Assembly (NCBI RefSeq): GCF_003097615.1
Contig: NZ_QCZG01000015.1
Coordinates: 1 to 64,000 of the forward strand
From: Pueribacillus theae
GTDB lineage: Bacteria; Bacillota; Bacilli; Bacillales; UBA6769
Reading direction: 5' to 3'
Length of the DNA: 64,000 nucleotides
The translations under genes and the position numbers were made by a program. Below, piece by piece: positions 7,569 to 14,735 of this stretch; the first letter of the stretch is position 1, and each line of letters starts with the position of its first letter. Under the pieces are notes generated by a model. That model saw nothing but the letters and a program-made list of their open reading frames with translations. It did not search any database and was not told the origin of the DNA.

Positions 7569-7994
7569 ATGCAAACTCACGAATCACTACCAGAGATTCG
7601 TAAAGTGGTAGTTCTCAATGCTCCGATTGAAAAAGTATGGGACGCTGTTGCAACATCGGAAGGTATTGCAGTATGGTGGATGCCAAATAATTTTGAACCT
7701 GTTTTGGGGCAGGAGTTTACACTTTATACAGGGGAATATGGTAATTCTCCTTGTAGGGTTACAGAATTTGACCCACCGAATCGCCTTGGCTTCGACTGGG
7801 ATAAGGATTGGCATCTTGCTTTTGAATTGAAAGAATTAGAGGACGGAAAAACAGAGTTTACACTTATTCATTCCGGATGGGATGCGAAAAAAGATACGGA
7901 ATTTGGACAACCGCACTCAGTTATTCGTGAAATTATGGACGGCGGTTGGGAAAAAATCGTCAAAAAGAGCCTCCCTGAATATGTCGAGTCATAA
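7569..7994 (+). CDS. SRPBCC (AHSA1-like) domain protein
   Basis: A 141-residue protein of the START/Bet v1-like SRPBCC superfamily: APIEKVWDAVATSEGIAVWW near the N-terminus and a C-terminal helix VIREIMDGGWEKIVKKSL are typical. Members bind hydrophobic ligands or act as HSP90 co-chaperone-like proteins; the ligand here is unknown. The ATG at 7569 is preceded by GGAGGT at usual spacing, whereas an ATG 15 bases earlier overlaps that site. It forms a two-gene operon with the ArsR gene 14 bases downstream, a pairing common in Bacillales. Confidence 0.88.
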   Translation: MQTHESLPEIRKVVVLNAPIEKVWDAVATSEGIAVWWMPNNFEPVLGQEFTLYTGEYGNSPCRVTEFDPPNRLGFDWDKDWHLAFELKELEDGKTEFTLIHSGWDAKKDTEFGQPHSVIREIMDGGWEKIVKKSLPEYVES

Positions 7995-8008
7995 ACGGGG
8001 ATGTATCC

Positions 8009-8329
8009 TTGTCAAAATACGATGTATTTCAAGCAGTTGCCGATCCTACCCGTCGCAAGATGTTAAAATTGCTTGCAGATAAAGAAATGTCTATTGCCGC
8101 AATTACCGAATGTTTCCCGATGAGCCGTACTGCCGTAAATAAACATCTGCTTGTTCTTTTTCAGGCTGGCCTTGTTACTAGGCAGAGGTCTGGAAAGGAA
8201 ACTCGGTATAAACTTCAGCCAGAGCCACTGGTTAAATTAAAAGATTGGCTTGTATTTTTCGAGCAATATTGGGATGAAAAACTGTCTGTTCTAAAAGAAT
8301 ACGTAGAGGACGATAACGATTCAGATTGA
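8009..8329 (+). CDS. ArsR-family HTH regulator
   Basis: A 106-residue winged-helix repressor. The N-terminal VFQAVADPTRRKMLKLLADK and the recognition helix MSRTAVNKHLLVLFQAGLV (about residues 38-56) are typical. There is no obvious CxC metal-sensing motif, so it is likely a SmtB/ArsR relative of the type paired with SRPBCC proteins. The TTG start follows a CGGGG ribosome site. The twin operator before the upstream gene is its likely target. Confidence 0.88.
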   Translation: MSKYDVFQAVADPTRRKMLKLLADKEMSIAAITECFPMSRTAVNKHLLVLFQAGLVTRQRSGKETRYKLQPEPLVKLKDWLVFFEQYWDEKLSVLKEYVEDDNDSD

Positions 8330-8420
8330 TTTTATAATAAGTTCTGGGAAGACAAGCTTCACAACTTGGAAAATTTATTAAATAAATAACGGAGGTTATT
8401 AACGTTTTATTGTGTAATGA

Positions 8421-8560
8421 CAATAAAGTTGTTTAATATTGAAGCCAAAAATACGCATTATACCGTCTATGATTGTGGTTGATGTGAAAATAAAGTTGTT
8501 TAATTTTTGGTGCGATTGCTGGTTAACAACTCATAGATGTAACAATAAAGTCGTTTAAAT
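8421..8560 (+). repeat. ~67-bp repeat array, three cores
   Basis: CAATAAAGTTGTTTAA (8421), AAATAAAGTTGTTTAA (8488) and CAATAAAGTCGTTTAA (8543) are spaced 67 and 55 bases. The first inner segment resembles that of 4006-4073. Together with the GGGC-type motif at 8575 this accounts for most of the 365-base gap between the ArsR gene and the next gene. Confidence 0.65.
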
Positions 8561-8574
8561 TGATGGAGTTGTCC

Positions 8575-8594
8575 CACAATCGCGCCTGTTAATT
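8575..8594 (-). repeat. GGGC-type motif, copy 3
   Basis: CACAATCGCGCCTGTTAATT on the plus strand matches GCAATCGCGCCCGTTTGCTT at 3215 in 15 of 19 positions. It lies directly after the third repeat core, about 100 bases past the stop of the minus-strand gene at 8695. Confidence 0.5.
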
Positions 8595-8694
8595 AAACAC
8601 TTGTTACTTTGTTCATTCTAAAATAAATCCAAAACGTAAGGGTATATGTATTGTAAAGTGAAAATAAAAAGAGCAATCAAGCCTATTGTGGATA

Positions 8695-8898
8695 TTAAAA
8701 ACACCCAAACTTTTTTATTCTTAACTGTACAAAAGCAGATACCAACACAAGAATATTAAAAATCAATATCATTGAAACCCAAACCCCATAAGTTTCATCT
8801 GGGTCTGGTGCAGCAATGCTAAATAGTGGGCCTAAACCAATAAGAGTTACTAATATGAATATCAATCCGTGTACCAAATATACTGCTGCCTTAAACAA
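8695..8898 (-). CDS. Small two-helix membrane protein
   Basis: A 67-residue protein with two hydrophobic helices (about residues 7-29 and 38-59) separated by the acidic turn APDPDETYG and ending in a basic tail RIKKFGCF. The TTG start at 8898 has AGGTGG five bases upstream. I do not recognise a family; function is unknown. Similar-sized orphan membrane proteins occur at 3233 and 12601 in the same mosaic. Confidence 0.6.
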   Translation of the reverse strand: MFKAAVYLVHGLIFILVTLIGLGPLFSIAAPDPDETYGVWVSMILIFNILVLVSAFVQLRIKKFGCF

Positions 8899-8952
8899 TT
8901 AAACCACCTGCTCTCCGGTCTCGATCATTAGTTAAATAATCCTTACTCTGTT

Positions 8953-8972
8953 AAATGGCCCGATTCATTTTA
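8953..8972 (-). repeat. GGGC-type motif, copy 4, just past a stop codon
   Basis: On the minus strand the motif reads TAAAATGAATCGGGCCATTT and begins five bases after the stop of the PH-domain gene. It is a divergent member of the motif set at 2894, 3215 and 8575. Confidence 0.4.
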
Positions 8973-8976
8973 GGAA

Positions 8977-9363
8977 TTAAAGCCCTTCATTTTGGAGATA
9001 GGCTATGATTTCATTAATACGATGTTTTTTAAAAATAAATTTAAATGTTCGATCATCATTTAATTTAAAATGAATACCTCCGTTTAATGGACCACTTATA
9101 TCTTTAAATGAGGAAATTTCAGATAGATTAAATGAATAGACTAATGTTATTGACTGATGAACAAAGCTTTTATATACCAATATTCGGTGGTTAGTTAATA
9201 CAAAAAGTATCGGCATATTCTCTTTTGTTAACCAAGAGATTTCTGGAAGGAATTTTAGCATTGGATTAGTTGGTGCCGTTTTCCCAGGGATTGACAATAA
9301 AACCTCTTCATTATTATCTAAATTATTATTAATTTGATCCATGATATGTTTGTTTATCTGCAC
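8977..9363 (-). CDS. Bacterial PH-like domain protein
   Basis: A 128-residue soluble protein. The segment LFVLTNHRILVYKS (about residues 73-86), followed by alternating hydrophobic strands and a C-terminal helix INEIIAYLQNEGL, matches bacterial pleckstrin-homology (YokE/bPH-like) domains. These are usually of unknown function and often membrane- or stress-associated. The GTG start has AGGAGG seven bases upstream. It lies 20 bases downstream of the membrane-protein gene, and with the XRE gene they form a probable three-gene operon. Confidence 0.65.
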   Translation of the reverse strand: MQINKHIMDQINNNLDNNEEVLLSIPGKTAPTNPMLKFLPEISWLTKENMPILFVLTNHRILVYKSFVHQSITLVYSFNLSEISSFKDISGPLNGGIHFKLNDDRTFKFIFKKHRINEIIAYLQNEGL

Positions 9364-9383
9364 GTTTTGTTCCTCCTCTTATA

Positions 9384-9863
9384 TTAACGATGTTTGTGAT
9401 TTGCTAATTTTATTAAAAAAACATCGATTAACCAAGAAATAATGACAAGTGTGAAAAATGCCAAAATTGTCCATTCAATATGACCTTTGACGAAAACTAA
9501 ATTTTCACCAGTAAATAAGTCTGAGATTAGAAAAAAGGTCGCAAATGCAATACTGGAAATAAAGGCTTTAAATTTTAAAATACTTTTCCCCTTTTTTGAG
9601 TCAGCTTGAAATAAAATGCCCTTTTTTATTCCTAGAATAAGATACAGTAGACCTGCGACCAAAAAGATAATTAGCTCCATTAAGTAAGTATTTATGGGCG
9701 ATTCTAGATAAATGGCCTTATATAATATGTCGCTTAGGATGCCTACTGAGAAAACGGAACCACAAATAGCAAGAGCTTGATGCCTCTCAGATTGGATACG
9801 CTCATCAATAACTTCTTTAGTGAATATCAATTTGTTCTTCCCCCATTCATTATTAATCTTCAT
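9384..9863 (-). CDS. Four-helix membrane protein, DUF6773-like
   Basis: A 159-residue protein with a soluble N-terminus (FTKEVIDERIQSERHQALA) and four transmembrane helices. The N-terminal DERIQSERHQALAIC segment followed by paired helices is the pattern of small Bacillales membrane proteins encoded next to XRE regulators. The start overlaps the end of the XRE gene by 11 bases, so the two are coupled. Molecular function is unknown. Confidence 0.7.
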   Translation of the reverse strand: MKINNEWGKNKLIFTKEVIDERIQSERHQALAICGSVFSVGILSDILYKAIYLESPINTYLMELIIFLVAGLLYLILGIKKGILFQADSKKGKSILKFKAFISSIAFATFFLISDLFTGENLVFVKGHIEWTILAFFTLVIISWLIDVFLIKLANHKHR

Positions 9864-10053
9864 TCATAAATAATTCATCAAGTGATTTTTCTAAAACCTT
9901 AGCAATACTAATGCATAATTTTATCGTTGGATTATATTTATTTTTTTCAATAAGATTAATGGTTTGACGTGTTACACCTATCCGATCAGCGAGATCTTGT
10001 TGTGTCATATTTTTGGCTACTCTGGCCAATTTAATTTTAGATACATTCACCAA
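9853..10053 (-). CDS. XRE-family HTH regulator
   Basis: A 66-residue Cro/CI-type repressor consisting of the DNA-binding domain only: MTQQDLADRIGVTRQTINLI is the helix-turn-helix (about residues 16-35) and the C-terminus ends LEKSLDELFMNED. It is the first gene of a probable operon with the membrane protein and PH-domain genes. A dyad TTACTTAATGTAA lies 51 bases upstream and is its likely operator. Size and context fit the YozG/YgzD class of small Bacillus regulators. Confidence 0.88.
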   Translation of the reverse strand: MVNVSKIKLARVAKNMTQQDLADRIGVTRQTINLIEKNKYNPTIKLCISIAKVLEKSLDELFMNED

Positions 10054-10103
10054 TAAACCTCCAAAAAAAAGAAATTTATAAATGACTCTAAGTATAATAT
10101 ATA

Positions 10104-10116
10104 TTACTTAATGTAA
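10104..10116 (-). promoter_or_regulatory. Dyad upstream of the XRE operon
   Basis: TTAC-TTAAT-GTAA sits in an AT-rich promoter region before the XRE gene. It may be an autoregulatory operator; there is no experimental support. Confidence 0.35.
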
Positions 10117-10298
10117 ATTATATTTTATATTCGTATAGCGTGTCAATTGTTTTCAGTAAAAATATCCAGATTAACTTCTAATGGTGTATTTTCATTGAAC
10201 TAAACTGACTCAAATATTTAGTTTAATTAAATTGTTATCTCATAAAGGCCATTTAATGGAGTACCATATTGAGGTTTTAAAACATCGGAAAAAACAAA

Positions 10299-10328
10299 AA
10301 AATCCTGTTTAAATTAATACAGGATTTT
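10299..10328. terminator. Hairpin with A/T flanks
   Basis: AAAATCCTGT pairs with ACAGGATTTT across a 10-base loop. The T run lies on the minus-strand side. No intact gene now uses it. Confidence 0.45.
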
Positions 10329-10330
10329 AA

Positions 10331-10390
10331 TCAAACTTTATTACAAATTATCGGACTTTGTATTAAATTATCAAACTTTATTTTAAACCT
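10331..10390. repeat. 20-bp tandem repeat, three units
   Basis: TCAAACTTTATTACAAATTA, TCGGACTTTGTATTAAATTA and TCAAACTTTATTTTAAACCT follow each other without gaps. The same unit and spacing occur at 2981-3020. Confidence 0.75.
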
Positions 10391-10690
10391 ACAACCCCCG
10401 ATTTTATCTTAATTTAATTAGTTAAGGATTAAGTTGGCCGTTCCCCAACAGATATTTTCTGGGAGCAAGGATATCCTATCCTATTTCGTCATTTTCCTTC
10501 CTATATCTTAATTATTCAATTTGACAGAAATCATTCCAAAAACTTATTATTGTTCCCTTACCTTTTTGATCTGTCTAAACCAATATTTTAAAATGATCTG
10601 CCGATAATTAATTTAGGTATTTAACTCACAATTTAACATAATTTATTTTTAATAAAAGAACTAGTTTAGAGATGCAACTTATATTTGAAT

Positions 10691-10712
10691 AAAAATAGGA
10701 TATCCTATTTTT
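10691..10712. promoter_or_regulatory. Perfect 22-bp palindrome upstream of the DUF4179-like gene
   Basis: The half-site AAAAATAGGAT is followed directly by its reverse complement. It ends 15 bases before the AAGGAGGT ribosome site. A related GATATCCTATCC occurs near 10466. It may be an operator; with no loop it is unlikely to be a terminator. Confidence 0.45.
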
Positions 10713-10739
10713 AACAACCTTGTTATAAGGAGGTCTTTT

Positions 10740-11983
10740 ATGCAAAATAAAGGGATTATGAGTGCTACCATAGCAATCGCTATCGGTATATTAATGTTGT
10801 ACTATAATCAAGATATTAAAATAATTTCGGCAAGAGATATACCGGCTACCTCCTCGGTGGAGATTAATGATTTATCAAATGGTTCATCCATATTTGAAAA
10901 ATCTGGGGATAAAGAGCTTATTATCGCGGAAAAAAAAAGATTAATAACAAAAGTTGAACAATCTGCTACGGATCAAGATATTACTTTTACAATTCATGAT
11001 GTTTATTATAATGATAATCAAATTTTTCTTGCTTATTCAATTCAGTCCAAAACAGATCATTTACTGGAAGGACCTTATCCTTTTGGTGGAGATTCTATAT
11101 TAATAAATGGTAAACGTCTTAATTCTGGTGGTAAAAGGTGGTTTACTAAAGTGTCAAATGACAAGTATGTGGGTGTTTATGATATAAACCCTATAACGGA
11201 TCTACCAGATCAATTTCGTTTAGAAATGGTTTTCCCTAGAATCTTTAATCAAGAAGGAAATTGGTCATTTGATTTCAATGTGAAAGAAACGGTAGGTAAT
11301 AAAATACCTGTCTTCGATAAAAGTAAATCATACAAGGAGTCTACACTTGCATTAAAATCAATGAAGTTAAATCCAGCCGGAACCGCTGTCTCATTTGACC
11401 TGACTCAGAATATAAACGAATCCGAACTGGATTCCTTTAATTTACTTACTGACGATGGAAAAGCATTAAATGTTTTGGATTTTGCAGGATTTTCATTGCC
11501 TGAGGATATTAAAGGAAACAAAGAAACAATTCATTATGTATCTAGATTTAGCGAAGTGAAGGAGAATACCCATATTTGACTTTAGTTCCATATATCACAC
11601 CAGAAATTAAACACCTACCACAAAAGCAGACTAAAATTTTGGATGCTAATAAATTACCCATATCATTAAATCAAGGAAAGCCTGGAAAGTTAATTGTCAC
11701 CGACGTAAAATATAAAAAAGGTAAGACACTGGTTTTTTTTAAGGATGAAATAAAATTTCCTTATCTTTATATCTTCCCAGGGAACAATATTTGGTTGAAA
11801 GATTCGGAAGGACTAGAAATCTCTCCAGAAAAAACAACTCCTCTAGGGGAAGGCAATTTATATGTGAGTGAATTTATAACAGTTAAAGATAATGAAAAGC
11901 CTATGAAGGTAGTGACGCGTATATATCCTATGCCAGAAATTATAAATGAGCTTAAAATTAAAATTCCTATAAAAAATGATTAG
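10740..11983 (+). pseudogene. DUF4179/DUF5643-like surface protein, split by a frameshift
   Basis: The first frame (10740-11579, 279 residues) has an N-terminal hydrophobic helix (about residues 5-21) and an extracellular-type beta-rich domain with VEQSATDQDITFTIHDVYYN, the pattern of DUF4179 proteins. The second frame (11576-11983) supplies the C-terminal domain, with TDVKYKKGKTLVFF and VTRIYPMPEI, resembling DUF5643. The two frames meet at CATATTTGACTTT; restoring one T gives THILTLVPY and a single protein of about 414 residues. AAGGAGGT precedes the ATG. The partner sigma-factor gene often found beside such proteins is absent. It is probably a recent pseudogene; programmed frameshifting is less likely. 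Confidence 0.7.
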
Positions 11984-12342
11984 CAAAGATGATTGAAAAA
12001 ATACAAAGACTCTCGTAATGAGGGTCTTTTATTAATATGATACCGAAGAATAGCTAATTGATTAGCAAACCCTAAACGGTTTTCTGCTCTTCTTCGCTTA
12101 CTAAAGATTATTGCAACAAATTTCCCAATAACTTCTTACAACATTTTGAAAGCTAAAACTAATTGTAAAGGGTATAGGAGAAGTGGAACTATTTAAAAAA
12201 TAGATAGCAAGAAAATCCCGAATTATGTTGTTTATTACAGGGTACGATTTGTTGAACGTTAGCAACCACAAAACCTTATTGCTGGGTTTATCTTGTTAGT
12301 CAAATTCCGTTTAAGAGAATAAAAAAGGCTTAAGCCTAAGGA
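11984..12342. other. Intergenic stretch with a terminator, otherwise no supported gene
   Basis: After the terminator at 12005 no reading frame of useful length with a start is seen. The plus-strand reading around 12228-12320 is interrupted by a stop and could be a decayed gene tail, but I cannot identify it. Confidence 0.4.
12005..12031 (+). terminator. Terminator of the DUF4179-like gene
   Basis: AAGACTCTC and GAGGGTCTT pair around GTAAT and are followed by TT-rich sequence. Confidence 0.7.
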
Positions 12343-12465
12343 TTACAAGGAAAAACCATCAAGCGCATCGTCGATAATATCGTCTGATATACTGATATAA
12401 CGCAACGTAACAGATGGAGAAGAATGGCCAAAAATCCCTTGCAACATAGCAACAACTGTTTGAGA
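12343..12465 (-). pseudogene. Tyrosine recombinase, C-terminal relic
   Basis: About 40 codons read MLQGIFGHSSPSVTLRYI and end ALDGFSL with a stop. The LQGIFGHSS...T-RYI string is the C-terminal active-site region of phage/ICE integrases (box II His and the nucleophilic Tyr). Two stop codons (TGATAA) lie directly upstream in the same frame, so the rest of the gene is gone or decayed. It shows that a site-specific recombinase once lay in this block. Confidence 0.75.
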
Positions 12466-12557
12466 CAGTCCTTATCAACAGGGAAAAATACCTTAATAGC
12501 TGTTTTTGTAGCAAAAAGCGCCGCGTTTTTGTGTAAAGATATTTAAATATTGAAAGT

Positions 12558-12597
12558 ACAAAAACTTAGAAGTAATTTTTGACTTCTAAGTTTTTGT
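12558..12597 (-). terminator. Strong hairpin terminator after the membrane gene
   Basis: A 16-base arm ACAAAAACTTAGAAGT pairs with ACTTCTAAGTTTTTGT. It ends just before the stop of the minus-strand gene at 12601 and is symmetric enough to work in both directions. Confidence 0.75.
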
Positions 12598-12600
12598 AGG

Positions 12601-12888
12601 TTAAAAAATTATTGCCAAATATATAATGTATAACAATATAATCAGACCAAAAATTAGGCTGCCTATATAAAGAGAAAATTTCATCCTTCCCGGCTCTTTT
12701 TTTAATATAGCAATCAAACTTGCAATCAAACTTATACCCCAGAAAACCCAGCCCCAATTGTGGTAATTCATATACACTAAAGTAGGTCTTGTAGCAAAAC
12801 CTATAATAATAATGGCAATAATAAATAGGACTAGACCGATTATAAACGTTATTAATGATAAACAGCTAAAAATTTTATTTTTAAACAT
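12601..12888 (-). CDS. Small membrane protein, three to four helices
   Basis: A 95-residue, very hydrophobic protein. Helices lie at about residues 8-31 and 44-61, with a third region from 70 to the C-terminus. The only charged stretch is KKEPGRMK between helices. ATG is preceded by GGGGAT. The layout resembles small Bacillales membrane proteins of unknown role. It is followed by its own strong terminator and stands alone between two relics. Confidence 0.6.
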   Translation of the reverse strand: MFKNKIFSCLSLITFIIGLVLFIIAIIIIGFATRPTLVYMNYHNWGWVFWGISLIASLIAILKKEPGRMKFSLYIGSLIFGLIILLYIIYLAIIF

Positions 12889-12903
12889 TTTATCCCCGTC
12901 CCT

Positions 12904-13038
12904 TCACCTATAATCAAGACTTATTTGGAAATTTACTTTTAGTACAAATAGGTGGTGTAGATAATACATTACAAGAAGAATACAGAAGTGTTGAGATATT
13001 ATCGGAAATTACTAACGATATATTAAATGAAATTGAGT
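12904..13038 (+). pseudogene. 3' fragment of an unidentified gene
   Basis: An open frame without a start codon reads LFGNLLLVQIGGVDNT and ends EITNDILNEIE before the stop. A good terminator follows at 13071. The coding-like composition plus the intact 3' end and terminator suggest that the 5' part was removed by recombination at about 12900. I do not recognise the family. Confidence 0.5.
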
Positions 13039-13070
13039 GAGAGCAATTAGTTTTAGAATAAGAGTTTAAC

Positions 13071-13102
13071 TCAAAAAAGGATCTAGACTGTTAGATTCTT
13101 TT
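13071..13102 (+). terminator. Terminator of the truncated gene
   Basis: AAAAAAGGATCTA and TAGATTCTTTTTT pair around GACTG-type loop bases. T run on the plus strand. Confidence 0.7.
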
Positions 13103-13179
13103 TTGTTTTTCTAAGTCTTATTACCTCTTCAAATCAATTGGTTAATGTTATATAAATTTTTATGTTAAGTTAAAGTAGA

Positions 13180-13730
13180 AAATAAATTGTACTGTTCTAT
13201 AAGCATTATTTATTGATTGATACTCATATTTCCATTGCCTTAAATCATTTGGCATATGAGAAATAGCATTAAAGAAAAGTTTCTTTGTTTTTCTATCGGA
13301 GGATAAATTGACACCCTCATTTTTTTATAAAGAACAGCCCCTCGTATAATCCCATCAATTTTTTCATAATCGTACGACCGATCTAGCAGCAAATTTGCAA
13401 CTTTGGACTTCATCTTATCAAGCGAACCTTATTTTCTTTTGGCTCGGTATTGTTCTTTCCATTCTTTAGATGTTTTATCATAGAACCGAATTTTTTTCCT
13501 GGTAAGATTGGGTTCAACTGCTGCATATGGACATGAATATTATCCGTATTATAATGGATGGAAGCTGTCCAAACCGCTGTCTCTTCCATGCGTTCCGCTT
13601 TTAATAATTGACTCATGGATTCTAACGACACATTTCATTTTTTCTTCATTCAACTTCTTTGTCTTTGGATCGTACAAACCTTGTTCCTCTAGCCAATGCA
13701 TTGTCAAACGAAATCACATCTTGCCACCGC
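13180..13730 (-). pseudogene. MobP2-like relaxase, multiply frameshifted relic
   Basis: Successive minus-strand frames give WQDVISFDN, then EQGLYDPKTKKLNEEKMK, then TASIHYNTDNIHVHMQQ, then KMKSKVANLLLDRSYDYEK, then ISHMPNDLRQWKYEYQSINN. The HYNTDNIHVHM string is the relaxase metal-binding His motif (motif III). The order is that of MobP2-type plasmid/ICE relaxases from the middle of the catalytic domain onward. At least four frameshifts are needed, and the N-terminus is replaced by the comM fragment. It is clearly inactive. Confidence 0.75.
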
Positions 13731-13886
13731 TTCAAGCCTTTCTCGTGCTTCCTTTACCGCTGTATCTCCAAGACCAACGGTAGAAACAGTCGGCAAACCG
13801 TGGATTTCATTGCACTCTAATTCGACAAGCTGTCCATCAACACCTTGAATTGCAAAACTATAAACGATAGATGCCAATGATGCCAC
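13728..13886 (-). pseudogene. comM: ComM/YifB N-terminal fragment
   Basis: The first ~50 codons read SIVYSFAIQGVDGQLVELEC and then GLGDTAVKEARERLEAV, the start of the Mg-chelatase-like AAA+ protein ComM (YifB), a branch-migration helicase used in natural transformation. The normal protein is about 500 residues. Here the frame runs into relaxase sequence after ERLEA and stops. No other comM part is in the window, so the fragment marks a recombination junction. Confidence 0.8.
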
Positions 13887-14067
13887 CTCATTTTCTAGTT
13901 AAATTGGCTACAATGGAAAAGGAAAAGTTGTGGAAAGAAAAGGGGAATGAAGCAGGGTCTCTTCTGATAACAGAATAATGATAAAAACTAAATGTGTAAA
14001 TTAATTTGCAGACTCTCTAAAATATTTGTAAAATAAAAGTAATATATGTTTGGAAGGAATGAAACCA

Positions 14068-14505
14068 ATGGAGGGATACCATTACTATTATCCACTGCGT
14101 GTCCGCTATTCAGAAATTGACGGGCAAAAAATCGTTTTTAATGCGCATTACATGACTTATATTGATTGCGCAGTTTCTGAATATTACCGGGAAGGGTTAC
14201 AATTCAATATGTCAGAACTAGCCGAGAAAGGCGATTTTGATTTTGTTTTGGCAAAATCAACACTTGAATTTAAGCAATCTGCTTTTTTACATGATCTGCT
14301 AAACATTTGGTGCCGGACCAAAAAGATCGGCCGGACAAGCATAACAAAAGAATTTGTGATTACGAGGGAAGGAGAAAACGAGGCAATTTTGAATGCAGAA
14401 GTCGTGTATGTAAGCATTAATCCAAAAACATTGAAGCCACAGCCTGTTCCCGATTTTGTCCGGGAACGAATTGCAGAATTAGAGAAAAGGGATTTTTCAA
14501 AGTAA
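14068..14505 (+). CDS. Acyl-CoA thioesterase, 4HBT/YbgC family
   Basis: A 145-residue hot-dog-fold thioesterase. The segment RYSEIDGQKIVFNAHYMTYI (about residues 14-33) holds the catalytic Asp and the start of the long helix characteristic of 4-hydroxybenzoyl-CoA thioesterase-like enzymes, which hydrolyse acyl-CoA esters in the cytosol. The ATG at 14068 is preferred because GGAAGGA lies nine bases upstream; two earlier in-frame starts overlap or precede that site. The substrate cannot be told. It is the first gene right of the accessory block and stands alone. Confidence 0.87.
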   Translation: MEGYHYYYPLRVRYSEIDGQKIVFNAHYMTYIDCAVSEYYREGLQFNMSELAEKGDFDFVLAKSTLEFKQSAFLHDLLNIWCRTKKIGRTSITKEFVITREGENEAILNAEVVYVSINPKTLKPQPVPDFVRERIAELEKRDFSK

Positions 14506-14735
14506 GAAAAGAATTTGGCAAAAACACATTATTTTCCAAAAATTGTAAAGAAAATGTTATCTTTTGGACATTCGTTCGACACTTTCATTTGATACACTAA
14601 GTGAAATTCGTTTAAGTGCGTGTTCAAAGGGGCTGAATCAGACGCAAGCAGATCGAGGCAAGGATTGCGATTAAAGAGATGCGCCGCGGATTTTCAGTGC
14701 TTTTTTGAACAAGCTCTTTAAGGGAGGCCATTCCC

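Larger units (their letters stand above)
10117..10739. other. Intergenic stretch, no supported gene
   Basis: It holds a hairpin at 10299-10328, the three-unit 20-bp tandem repeat, a GATATCCTATCC string near 10466 and a perfect palindrome at 10691. A minus-strand reading (about 10214-10280) ends in YGTPLNGLYEITI, which could be the tail of a lost gene, but it has no start. Confidence 0.4.

Noticed and set aside
10214-10280. Minus-strand peptide ending YGTPLNGLYEITI
   Set aside because: Looks like a gene tail but has no start and is only about 20 codons; noted in the intergenic entry, not called.
12566-12757. 63-residue minus-strand frame overlapping the membrane gene at 12601
   Set aside because: Shadow frame of a better-supported gene; it crosses the terminator hairpin.
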